DNA of 64,000 nt from contig CM077116.1 in assembly GCA_039619475.1 (NCBI GenBank), positions 253,256,440-253,320,439 on the forward strand. The letters run 5' to 3'. Below, piece by piece: positions 35,949 through 46,359 of the stretch. Source of the stretch: Icerya purchasi (Eukaryota > Arthropoda > Insecta > Hemiptera > Monophlebidae). Below the pieces are notes generated by a model. The model worked only from the letters and a program-made list of their open reading frames with translations. It searched no databases and was not told where the DNA came from. The translations under genes were made by a program, and so were the position numbers. Position 1 is the first letter of the stretch. The number at the start of each line of letters is the position of its first letter.

Positions 35949-36035
35949 GTAAAGAATTACTATTTCTGTAAAAATATGAAAATATACATATATTTCTTTT
36001 TTTCATATTTTTACAGAAATAGTATAATTCTTTAC
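35949..36035. repeat. 34-bp inverted repeat (hairpin) at a LINE truncation point
   Basis: GTAAAGAATTAC at 35,949 begins a sequence whose reverse complement ends at 36,035. The arms are about 34 bp, match except for an extra TA in the right arm, and are separated by under 20 bp of AT-rich sequence. It lies immediately 5' (minus strand) of the truncated LINE fragment, so it may have formed by template switching during insertion. Confidence 0.7.
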
Positions 36036-36059
36036 ATTTTCGTAACAGATATAAATTCA

Positions 36060-38715
36060 AAAAATTGAGCGCCTGCTTTCGAACGTGTTTTTTTTTTCTT
36101 CTTATTTTTACTTCAGGAGGCTCAGACTGGAAACCCGGTTTTTTAGTCGCCTCCGAACATTAATAACATATCCTTTTCTATTAGGGTGGCAGCTAAAAAA
36201 CTGTCCAATTATTTTCTTATCATCGTTTCGGAACATGTTCTTGCACCGTGTAACGCAAAAAAATTACAAAATAACTCGAAATATTCTTCTTAGGTAAAAA
36301 AGGGAAACAAACAAAATTCCGTACGTTAATAACATCATAGTCCACAGCAGCTCCTCGTAAAAACGAATAGCCGCATCAAATTACATTACAACAATGCGCA
36401 CTATGGTAATATTCGATACACTAAAAAGTACCGATATTATTACGGCTCCATTTTCGCCCTAGTCCATTTTCGCTTTTTTCTTTATCCTTTCGCATGCTTT
36501 TGTTTTTGTATTCTTTTGTAATTTTTCACAGAGCAAAACAAAGCGACGCGGCATAAAAGTGTAAATTCGCCGAAAAAGAAGAAACAACGAAGAAACGCTG
36601 TGTGCGTCGGCGTATGGCTTCAGGTTCAGATGCTTCACAGTCATTTTGCACACTGCTCGAAACAACCGATGCATATTCCCCACAGCGTAATCCTGGCTTA
36701 AGATGAACGGAAAATTAAATAGCTTTTCCCGTTAAGGGAAAATAAATAAAACTTTAAGCGAAAAGAAAAACGCTCGTTAAAACTGTGCCGTTTTTATTGC
36801 CCTTTACAAGCGTGTATACAGTATACGTATCCGGCAAATGCTAAAATTTCTCCTGCAACACCAACGCAGTGCCCTCCCCCCCCCCCCCGTATATTGCATT
36901 TCTTCTGTCAAACTGCAACACAATTGCATCGAGTGCTTTTTATCACTGAAACGGGGTAATACGATTGTTTTTCAAATTCCTTTTTCGATTTTTCCCATAT
37001 TCAGAATTGAATCACGCTGCATAAAATTCACTTTCGCTCGTGGACATAATCACAACTTCAAAGCAACCACGCATATTTTTATCCCCCAGCGCAGATGTGT
37101 AGGAAGATGTCGAAAACTTTTCCACTTAAGAAAATTTAAAATAAAAGCGACTACGTTTTTTTCTCCGCCGTATTTGGAAACCTGTTAAACAATTAAAATT
37201 TCCGCCCTTATTATTGGTCGAATCGTGTTATTATTTTTCAATTTCTTTCTTGTTTACGTACTCTAATCAGAGTTAAAAAAGTTATTCTCCTAGCAAACTT
37301 AAGTTTTTATTTTTAGAATTAAAATCAAAATCACTCGCAAGAATGTACAACTAGTCCGAAATCGAACTGACGAAAAGTTAACATAGTAAATACGACAAAA
37401 CAGTTATTGAAAGCAACTGTTCCCGGTTCATTCAAAAATTCTCGGTACATTGTAAGCATTCGCAACTTTTTGTACCCTATTTAGCGTTATACACATCGAA
37501 AACAGCATACTGCTGAGCGATGATCGAGAATATCTCTGTATCGATCAAGAATATCGCGATTCGCTTGCCACGGGAGATATTCTGCCAGCTATGGAATTCC
37601 GACATTTTTATTCTGCGATAATTCCACAATTAATGTAATCCGACATTTACGTTAATGTGTATAAAATGTTGGTTAGTGCGAAGTCGGTTTAAAACTGAAG
37701 TTTATTTCCACGTTTCAACATTTTCCTTAACGACTTGCTTATCATAATGGCGCGGGAACCGAAACACGTATTCGCAGAAAATCGTCTGTTTTACATCACA
37801 GCGTATGTGTCGTAAAAAGTTATGCTCACAATAGACCGGCGACAAAATTCGGGCATTATTTCTAAAATGCTTTACGCTTTTCCCGTTGCACCTCCTAAAA
37901 CTGCTGAACCGTGTAAATAAGCGGATATTTCCATAATAAAAATTACTATTTGCACAGAGAATAGGAATGTCGTCCACCATTTTAGCCAATTCCTGCCCGG
38001 CAAAAATAAAACACAACTAGCGAAATGCATTAGAAATGATAAGCCACTATTATACACAACATACAGTCCACACGCTATGTACACACCATTGTCGAGGAAG
38101 CTATTTTTAAAGTGCATAAAACGTTCTCCAACTGAACGTTCAGTCTAGAGAACCATAATATTTACTAGGAACAGTTTTATAGGAACAACTTAATGTCATA
38201 TACATATATATATATATATATATATTCGTTCTAAAAATATACTCACCAACTCGATAATTACCTCGATCGATTTCTTTTGAATAGCTTAAAAATTAACCTT
38301 TCCTTTTACAAACATAACAAGTTATTCGAGTTCCCCACATTTCAGTGACACTTTATTTAAGGAGACGACGATGATGAAAGCCATCTCGAAAATATTCAAT
38401 CGACGGACCAAATAATGATCGGATCGATAATGTTGCGTAACGAGTGTTTCAAATAGCACGCATATTGCGACATTATTTAATCAAATTTTGAAAGCCGTAT
38501 TTCGGCCTCGTTACGCTTCGTGCACAACATGTTTCGGTCTCGCGACGCTTTGGCCTCGTTCTTTTTCCAAGTAGACCTAGTTCGGTGTTAGTGAGGTTTT
38601 TTAATTCTTTAACTGGGTTATCACATTTAAGGAGTTAAATAATCATTGAATTAAGAAAACACTCGCGAAATTAGTAATTAATTTGCTTAAAAAATAAATC
38701 AGCGGTTTTCAATGT
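36060..38715. other. no recognisable gene
   Basis: The frames at 36,838-37,188 (+), 37,702-38,016 (-) and 36,459-36,683 (-) show no motif. The first opens across a 13-base C-run at 36,876-36,888. A (TA)n microsatellite lies near 38,198-38,225. Confidence 0.4.
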
Positions 38716-38717
38716 TT

Positions 38718-40360
38718 CCTTTTTTTTTCTTTTTTTTTTTTCGGAAAAAGAAAGGGAATAAAATTAGGCCCGTCAACCAAGGACCTTCACCCAATTAGAG
38801 GAAAACGAAAGTTATATAGTGAGACGATCAAATATCGTTAATAAGAAGGAAACAATGGAAGGGATAATAAGTGTAGAAGGAACAGACAGGATAAGACGGA
38901 CACAAAAAGGAACAGGAAGCCAAAGCTGAACTCTCCACCGAAAGAGCAGAGCACTCAAAGAACATGTGATCGGCGTCGTTGCATCATTTGAATGGAGAGG
39001 ACAACATGGGGAATAGGCACGAGAGGCAAAATCGGGGGGAAGGCAGCAAGGAATGGTTAAAACGCAAACGCACCATGACGACAACAACAGAACGAGGAAG
39101 TGGAGGAAGCAGAAGGAACCAAGGATTGGAAGAAAGAGTAGGCTGAACAGACAGATAAAAGGAGCGAGAATAAAATCTGAGATGGAAATCTTTACATAAC
39201 GGCAAGAGATTAGAGGATGGGATTTTTTTGAAGAAGAAGAAAGAAAAAGCGACAACCCGAGCCAAAGAATCAGCCATCTCATTAACAGAGATTCCAGAAT
39301 GGTCAGGAACCCACAGCAAGTCAATATGGATCCCATGGAGAGAAGACAGAGTCCGAATGAGAGAATGTAGGCGGAGAATAGTAAACTCACAGGAATGTGA
39401 TTGGGAGGAGGAGTGGAGATGGCTTGAAGAGCACTCATGAAGTCGGAAATGATCAGAAACTGGGAAGAAAGACGATTGGGGGAGATAAAAATAATGGAAC
39501 GTAAAATAGCCATCAGCTCGGTTGTAAATATGGAACAGAAAGAAGAAAAGAAGAAAGACAAACGGATTCAGAAAAGTTATAATTTGGAAGAATAAAAGAA
39601 GCACCAACCCCATCAGGCCCCTTAGAACCATCACTGAAAATGTTTACATGAAAAGGAATGAGAGAATTGACAGTACTATGGAATTCCTGTTTAATTACAG
39701 CTGGAGGGAGAGATTTTGCAAGTGTAGGCAAAATAAATACTCTAGGAGGATGGCAGAAATCGCTGAAGTTAAAGGAGAAATAAGCCAGGCTATTAAAGGA
39801 TATTGTATATGGCCCAAATGAACTAAGACGGAGAGAAATAAGGGGCAGGATAGGAATTTTCATAGGCACAAAGCGCCAATTCCGAGAAATTGAAAGTTAG
39901 GAAAAAATGAGAGAAGAAGATGAGAGTGAAATACGTTTAGCAAGGAAATAAGATCTGCGAATAGACAGGGGAGGTCCATTCGATTCAGCAAGCAATGCTG
40001 GAATAGGAGATAATTTAAGAGCACCAAGACAGAGTCTGAGGCAAGAGTTTTAGATCACATCAAGTTTAGAAAGACGGGACTTGGAGGCGCAGGCATAAAT
40101 GAACGAACAATAGTCAAGCTTGAAGCGGACAATGGATTTATACAGAAGAATAAGAATGAAAAGGTCACCAACCCACATAGTAGGAGACAGGGCCTTTAGC
40201 AAGTTTAACCGTTTGGTAGAGGAGGAGAAAAGATATTTGATATGTTCGGAGAAAGTCAGACGACTATCAAGAAAGATACCGAAATTACAAAAGCAATTAA
40301 CACGAGCAAGAGCTGTACTATTTAAGGATAGACTAACAGAAGCAGGGTTATAAGGGCGAA
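38718..40360 (-). mobile_element. I-clade LINE family B, copy 2 (thumb, RNase H, 3' end)
   Basis: The minus strand from about 40,360 reads FGIFLDSRLTFSEHIKYLFS, GDLFILILLYKSIVRFKLDY, LRLCLGALKLSPIPALLAES and LSIRRSYF (thumb). RNase H follows: NIFSDGSKGPDGVGASFILP, LLWVPDHSGISVNEMADS and LARV. Then come YLSVQPTLSSNPWF and a finger-like C-terminus. The 3' UTR ends in CCTTGGTTGACGGGCC and an A/T-rich tail at 38,718-38,745. It is 5'-truncated at about 40,360. RNase H is split over three frames. It is the least damaged B copy over this region and served as the uninterrupted comparison for the insert at 25.1 kb. Confidence 0.8.
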
Positions 40361-40544
40361 GAGTAAATGTGTTCTTTCATACATCGAAATTATTTTGCTC
40401 TTTTGTAAATGTAAAAATTGATTATGAAGCACATGACTTTTTTTTTGAAAGCAAAAAATCTGTCATAGTGGGAGATTTTTACCGAGATCGATTAATTTTC
40501 TCCACAAAATTTTTATTTAAATAACTCGTCACATGTATTATCAG

Positions 40545-41553
40545 CATTTCAGGTGTCCTTGTAAGAGGAAATCATTTTTTAAGCGATATATAAAAGAAAT
40601 ACAAAGAACGGTAATTTGAGCTATTCCACTTGCGAATAAAGATATATTGTCGGTAAAAGAATTACATACCATTCAAATGTTTAACTTCATTTTTAAACAT
40701 AAAGATCGGTTTAATATAACGTTCGTAACTGGGTTAACAAGATCAGCTAATACTGAAATTGCTCTTGTTCCACGGTTTAAGAAATACCACACTCTTACTC
40801 AGGCAGTATATAAAGGCGCCATTTTATACAATTCCCTACTACCCAACTTAAAAATATATTTAATAAATTATAAAAAAAAGCATAAGTAATTGGTCAACTA
40901 CATTATGTTCAGCAAAACATCGCAAAAATCAGTAATATAAGCATGAGGGTAATAGTATGTGTATGCGCGTATATGAGTGGGCGCGTATGTATGTGTGTGT
41001 ATAAGTATATATATATATACATATATATATATGTATGTGCGTATGTACATGTATGAATGTGTGTATATGTATGCATGTACAAGTTTGAGGTGGAAGAAAG
41101 GTAAATAGAGGAAGAGAAAATGACAGGAAGAAAGATTAAGGAAAAGATGGAAGATGAAGATGAAATATAATAAAGGAAGGTAAATGGATGAGGAAAGAGG
41201 AGAGTGTATACGAGTATAAGCCCGTTGATACAAAATTATCGATAAGTACATGTGTGACATGTTGTTTTTGATAAATGCTGTCCTTACCATTACTATTTCC
41301 TACTATTGCTGTTACTTATTTCTGTTAATTATAATAATTATTATTATTATTACTATTATTACTGTTATCATTACTTTTAGCAATTTTGAGTATTTTGTTG
41401 CATATATCTCTCATTGTATTTACTTTAATTACGTATCTATTGCGTGCATGAAAATTTATTTGATTTTATTGTATCCACTATTAACGCTTTTGAACGCATT
41501 TGTGGAATTCAATGATAATAATAATAAATAAATGAACTGAATTGAATTGAATT
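40545..41553 (+). mobile_element. CR1-like LINE C-terminus and 3' end
   Basis: The 80-codon frame 40,647-40,889 and its upstream extension read DILSVKELHTIQMFNFIFKH, FVTGLTRSANTEIALVPRF and AVYKGAILYNSLLPNLK. The final pattern (Y-x-G-x-x-x-x-N-x-L-P) is the C-terminal signature of CR1-group ORF2 proteins, where WN-x-LP is usual. A sequence of about 650 bp follows, ending in CCACTATTAACGC...CGCATTTGTGGA and a tail of AATAATAATAAATAAATGAA and (AATTG)n. CR1-group elements end in short repeats rather than an A-tail. The link between the coding piece and this terminus is inferred from position. Confidence 0.55.
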
Positions 41554-41554
41554 G

Positions 41555-41610
<56 letters not shown>
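41554..41610. repeat. (TTA)n microsatellite
   Basis: About 18 near-perfect TTA units, directly after the (AATTG)n end of the CR1-like element. Confidence 0.9.
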
Positions 41611-41612
<2 letters not shown>

Positions 41613-41959
41613 TGTTATTAGGGTTTTTATTTTATTTTTTAATATTATTATGAATAGGCTTTTAAATCTGGTGAAAGCGAGTATATTTAACATGAAACCG
41701 TTGGGATTAGTCATACAACTAATTTTATTTATAACATTATGTATGTTATGTAAAAATTGTAAGCATATATCAACCAGAAAGTATATATAATTGCGCAGGT
41801 AAATATTTTCTTTTCTTTTCTTTAAAAAAAAGCAAGTATATGCACATAAACTGGATTAATAAATGTAAATAATGAATTGTAAATATATTGTAAATTTTCA
41901 AACTTTGTAATTTTTTCTAAAATTACGTCCGTTTTATTTGTATTTTCAACCGATAGATT

Positions 41960-42065
41960 CATTTAAATTTAACTTTATCCACTATTCGCGTTTTTCGGCG
42001 CATTTGTGGATTTTCTTTTTTTAGTAGTAATAATAATAATAAGTAAATAAAATAAATGAAATAAG
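41960..42065 (+). mobile_element. second copy of the CR1-like 3' terminus
   Basis: Contains TCCACTATTCGCGTTTTT then CGGCGCATTTGTGGA, an AATAATAATAATAAG stretch and AAATAAATGAA, matching 41,470-41,535. Only the last about 100 bp are alignable by eye, so it is either extremely 5'-truncated or the upstream part has decayed. Confidence 0.6.
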
Positions 42066-42404
42066 AAAATGTACTGTTAAATTCATTTCTAATGGCCGAA
42101 TGAGGGTAACCTCGGAGAGAATAGTAAATAATTCCGCAGAAAGCAATGTGCACCATGAAGGTTGTAAAAAAAATAGGCAAGTTGCTTGTATCTTATAATG
42201 TGTGTAGGGAATTTGTTTAGTTCAAGACAATGTATAGGGGGAGTAGGTAAGATTTTTTTTTATAAACCAGTTTATAATTCACATAAATATATGAATAAAA
42301 AAAATTTGGCAAGAAAGGAAGAAGTTTTATTTTAGCCTGCAACTAAGAAACTCGAATTAACTTGAAAAAAAAAAAAGAAGCAATATTAAGATCCGTTTAA
42401 ATGA

Positions 42405-43150
42405 AAGATGTAAGTCTGAAGAAGAACTTCAAGAAGCACTGACAGAAGCACAGGTACATCTAGAGGAATACAATATGAAAATAAACGAAACAAAGACTAA
42501 AATAGTAATATGCGAAAGGACACCAATGCCACAAAAGAAAAATATATTATTAAATAATGAAATAATTGAACGAGCCAAAGAAGCGGTATATTTGGGTAGC
42601 ATGGTACCAGAAGATGGTAAAAATGAAAAAGAAATTAGACGCAGAATAAGTCTAGCCAAGTACGCATTTATGCAAAAATACGCATTACTCACCAATAAAA
42701 ATGTGGACATAGAACTAAGGAAGCGGCTAATAAAGGTTTATGTATGGAGCACACTACTGTATGGATGCGAATCTTGGATAATAAATGAAGCCGATAAAAA
42801 GAGGCTGATGGCAGCAGAGATGTGGCTGTGGAGAAAGATGTTAAAGATAAAATGGATAGATAAGAAGAGCAATGAAGAAGTCATGAACATGATTAGTGAA
42901 AAACGGGAATTAATAAACATAATAAAAAGACGCAGATCGAAGATGATGGGATATCTATTAAGACACGATGAGAAACTAAAACATGGATATAGAAGGAAAA
43001 ACCGGGAAGAAGAGAAGAAGAGGAAGACCAAGGAATAATTACATAAAACAGATCATTAAAGATATGGGATGCCAAACATACTCGGACCTAAAACGGATGG
43101 CCGGAAACAGAACGGAATGGAGAAAACGAACCTTTGGGTTCAATGATTAA
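42405..43150 (+). pseudogene. C-terminal RT region of an 'endonuclease-reverse transcriptase' LINE (G)
   Basis: An uninterrupted frame from about 42,410 to 43,038 reads EELQEALTEAQVHLEEYNMK, INETKTKIVICERTPM, AVYLGSMVPEDGKNEKEIRR, TLLYGCESWIINEADKKRL, AAEMWLWRKMLKIKWIDK and KMMGYLLRHDE. The Y-L-G, LLYGCESW and M-x-x-WRKMLKI-W blocks are the thumb and connection region of the LINE proteins commonly annotated as endonuclease-reverse transcriptase in insects. After a frameshift near 43,015 it finishes as RRGRPRNNYIKQIIKD and MAGNRTEWRKRTF-GFND-stop. It is 5'-truncated just after the RT active site. A related terminus lies at 45,331-45,650. Confidence 0.82.
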
Positions 43151-43159
43151 TGAAAAAAT

Positions 43160-44224
43160 GAAAAATATTTAAACTTAAATCGAAACTACAGAATTTTTCT
43201 CTGTTTTAGCTTTCTCGAGAGATTTTAATAATTCGATTTCATGTAACTCACACAAAGCTACGTTGTAAACAGAGGCACACTGATTTTTCTGAAAGTTTTT
43301 TCTATTATTTTAAAATTGTTTCAGTAATTTTGCCACCATTAATTTACTGAACGCATGCTCGTTTTGAAAATTTTAATTTTTTGCTGATTTTATGTAGTTG
43401 ACGCATTGATTTATGCATGAAACTTGGACAGTGCAGGCAAATCAATTTTGAGCCCCCATTATCAATTTAATAAAATGGGAAGAATTAAAATAACCAATTT
43501 AAAAGGGGGGGAGCACCTTCGAGTACTTAGATAATTCGCTGATGTCGTGAACAAGAATCTGTCTAAATGTTCGAGACCTGATAGTATTTTTAAAAGCACA
43601 ACTCTCCACTAATGTATTTTAAAAGATTCTTCATCGAATAACATTCACCGACACCCGCATTTTTAGGCTCTGTCACGCATATTCTAAACGAGCATTTACA
43701 GCCAATTTCTTTAAATGTAAAGATGCAGAAAATGAAGAGATGATAGTATTTTACTTTTTAAACGATACCGAATTAAATTTAGAAATAACAAACGCGATAT
43801 TTTGTAATTCAATTTATTGACTTTATTTTAGACAGCTGAAAATGCGCAAAAGGTTTTTTTCTCCTTTGAGGGGGGTGAAAATACGTTAATTAATATTCGT
43901 TTGGAATTATTTCGATTATATTACCTACCAGAACAATTTCATAAAATTAAATAAAAGGTGTGCGAAAATAGAAATCATTAATGATACAAAAAAAACAAAA
44001 AAAACGAAACTTCATCATACCTTATCACGCCAACTTGACGGTAAGTGAAGATAATGGTCGTATCAGTTCAGGCGCCATTACTGGCCTTAACGCCTAGCTC
44101 GAACTGGATCCGTCGCTAATGTCATACATTCTTCCCGCGAAGTGAAAGAAATTACTACTCTAACGGCAATGTAGAAAATATGGCAGAATCAAAGAAAACT
44201 TCACTGAAAATATCCGCGCTCTAC
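43160..44224. other. no recognisable gene
   Basis: AT-rich sequence with no convincing frame. Short A-runs near 43,988-44,006 could be decayed tails. Confidence 0.4.
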
Positions 44225-45032
44225 TACCCACCTGCTCAACCATGGTACTTACATTTTCCGCACCTTCCCCGTTTCATCATGTCTGCTATCTGTCATCTTC
44301 GATCTGGTCACAATCGACTTCCTACCTTATTGTATCGTTTCTCCATAGTGTCCTCTCCTATTTGTCCGCTGTGTATCGATAACACAGTCGCAAGCGACTC
44401 TGATCATGTTTTCTTTGAGTGCTCCTCCTAATCACCTGAAAGGACATGTCTATATACGTAGAGCTGCTCTCACATGATGTTCCAACTTCATATTCTGAGC
44501 CCTTTATTCTCTCTCTACAGTCACCGTTGATCATCCCAGTTGTAGCAAAAATTCCTATCTTCTATACTTCATCATATTAAAATCTAATCCCTTCAGTAAT
44601 TCTCTTTCACTTTGGCATTCCTATCTTATCGTGTCCAGTTACTTCTGGATGAACTCCTCTCTAAACGAAGAACACGCACTGATGTTTGCAATTACAGTTA
44701 CAAAAATGCACAGCTCGTAGTTAATATTGCTGGCTCGCTGTCGCATTTGCGGCCCTAATGTTAGATAGGGAACTCCTTGTCAGCCGGCACCGTAGGCGCT
44801 GCTGCTGCATGTTGCAGTGTAGCCATAGTGTTGGGCGCAAATTCTATTCGTTTCTTTTTAACAGCATGCGCTGTTTTCGCAGTCATGGCCATAATTATTT
44901 TTCATAATTAAAAATTATAAACTTTGCTTTATAGTGGTGGAGAAAGTTGTTGGAACTTTCGGATCACTCTTTACAGCACGCTAAGCGCTGTGTTCTACAT
45001 AGCTTTGGAGCTTGGTGGCTCTAACTGCTTTT
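44225..45032 (+). mobile_element. LINE A, second copy, truncated at both ends
   Basis: Begins at QPWYLHFPHLPRFIMSAI and continues through GHNRLPTLLYRFSIVSSP, CPLCIDNTV and DSDHVFFECSS, matching 6289-6570 of the first copy. It then runs directly into the sequence matching 10,870-11,390, without the C insertion. A stop replaces a Leu codon at about 44,430. Similarity ends at about 45,032 with no A-tail, about 330 bp short of the tail of the first copy. This copy is the empty-site reference for the C insertion. Confidence 0.8.
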
Positions 45033-45330
45033 GAAACAATAAGTACGGGTAAAGGTCGGACTTAATAGTGTAAAATACACAGATTAAAATCGTACGGAAA
45101 TTATTATTATTGTTTTTTTTTTAAAGTGGTTTAGCGAGTTCACAATAATAAAGATAGCAGAAGTGCGAATAGGCTGAAGATAAAATAACTCTAACAAATT
45201 GTCGATTTACCGCGATAATCCGGTAATTCGAAGAAACAGTATTTTTAAAATTTTAAGAGGCATATAAAAACGCTACATTCTGAAGCTGAATCGACCTCCA
45301 ATCTGCCCAGATGATGCTTCTTCTTCTTCT

Positions 45331-45650
45331 TTAGCCATTATCAGTCCACTGCTGGACGAAGGCCTCCCCTAATTCCTTCCAGCCGTCGCGATCCTTTGCC
45401 TCTTCCCGCCAGTTCGACCTAAATTTTCGTATTTCATCCATCCAGCGTCCCTTCGGTCGTCCCAAAGCTCGTTTCCCATCAGGTTTCCAGAATGTCAATA
45501 GATTGATCCATCGGTGCTCGGCTCTGACCACATGACCGCACCATCTCCATTTATTGGCTTTAATGATACTTATTGCGTCATTTATTTTTGTGGTTTGTCG
45601 GATACGTTGTTTTGTCCATTTGTCAAAACAACGTATCCGACAAACCACAA
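45331..45650 (-). pseudogene. C-terminus of a second 'endonuclease-reverse transcriptase' LINE (H)
   Basis: The 105-codon frame starts at an ATG (45,648) created by the inverted repeat. Genuine similarity begins at about TKQRIRQTTKINDAI and continues KWRWCGHVVRAEHRWINLLT, GKRALGRPKGRWMDEIRKF and DRDGWKELGEAFVQQWTDNG-stop. The KWRW-GHV, GRP-RW-D-I and DR-W-LGEAF-QQW-DNG blocks are the typical C-terminus of this LINE group. The body is intact to its stop, but all upstream ORF2 is missing. Confidence 0.8.
45588..45650. repeat. perfect 27-bp inverted repeat with 9-bp loop
   Basis: 45,588-45,614 and 45,624-45,650 are exact reverse complements separated by nine bases. The left arm is LINE coding sequence (codons around FDKWTKQRIRQTT); the right arm is a reversed copy of it, placed exactly at the 5' truncation point of LINE fragment H. 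Confidence 0.92.
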
Positions 45651-46229
45651 TGCATTTAGGAAAAATTCGAGACTGTAGTATTCGTTAGATAAAAGTTTTT
45701 AAAGCTTTCTTATTTCGTCAAGTGTGTTCCTGGATGTATTGAATTGCTAGAAGTCGATAGTTCAATGTGCTCTAAACAAAAAATGGTCACAATACCGAGC
45801 TTCCCCAAAACAGGGAGTTGGTCATGAAGAAGAGAATTGTACCAGCAGTCGGCTAAGAATTCGAAATTACTTGCCAGAGATTCTTTCTGGTAGTCACCAG
45901 AGCTTAGTTAAAAAAGTGATTTCTCATAGAACGGTGGATTTAGTGTACCAGTTGTTTCAGCGTTTAATCGAACAGCCATTCAGTATAAAATGAACTGTAG
46001 ATAAAAAAAAAAAAAAAAAAAAAGAAAAAAAACTGTAGATAATGGCGACGCGATACCTGACATCGAAAGCTGCACCGCCGACCGCGCGTCCGATCAGCCC
46101 GCTCGTTGCTAGCAACAACAATGTTGTTTGGTAACCTTTACGATTGACACACTTTGAGATCCATTTGGGAATGTTGGAAACTTGCTCCAATAGTTAAATT
46201 TCTCGGTCCTTCTTTTACTGTAGATTTCC

Positions 46230-46352
46230 TTTTTTCCTTATTGTTTCTCTATAATTCCCTTACCTCTTTTCCCTCTATGCTTAGACAACTCGTATGTTGC
46301 GCTAATCACGTTTTGTTCGAATCATCTCTGTCCTCTGAGAGATCAGTTCTCT
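46230..46352 (+). pseudogene. short A/B-family LINE zinc-finger scrap
   Basis: NHVLFESSLSSERSVL, preceded by a C-rich stretch, matches DHVFFECSSLSSERAALY at the end of element A ORF2. Only about 40 codons are recognisable. Confidence 0.45.
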
Positions 46353-46359
46353 AGAACTA

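Noticed and set aside
39228..39440. Plus-strand Lys/Glu/Arg-rich frames at 39.2, 24.8 and 26.3 kb as genes
   Set aside because: They are complements of the Ser/Phe/Leu-rich LINE B coding sequence on the minus strand.
40898..41290. 130-codon minus-strand frame
   Set aside because: Tyr/Ile/His-rich translation of alternating TA/TG repeats in the CR1-like 3' region.
41250..41714. Ile-rich frames on both strands
   Set aside because: They translate the (TTA)n microsatellite.
42429..43075. Minus-strand frames opposite LINE G
   Set aside because: They are antisense shadows of a clearly recognised RT C-terminus on the plus strand.
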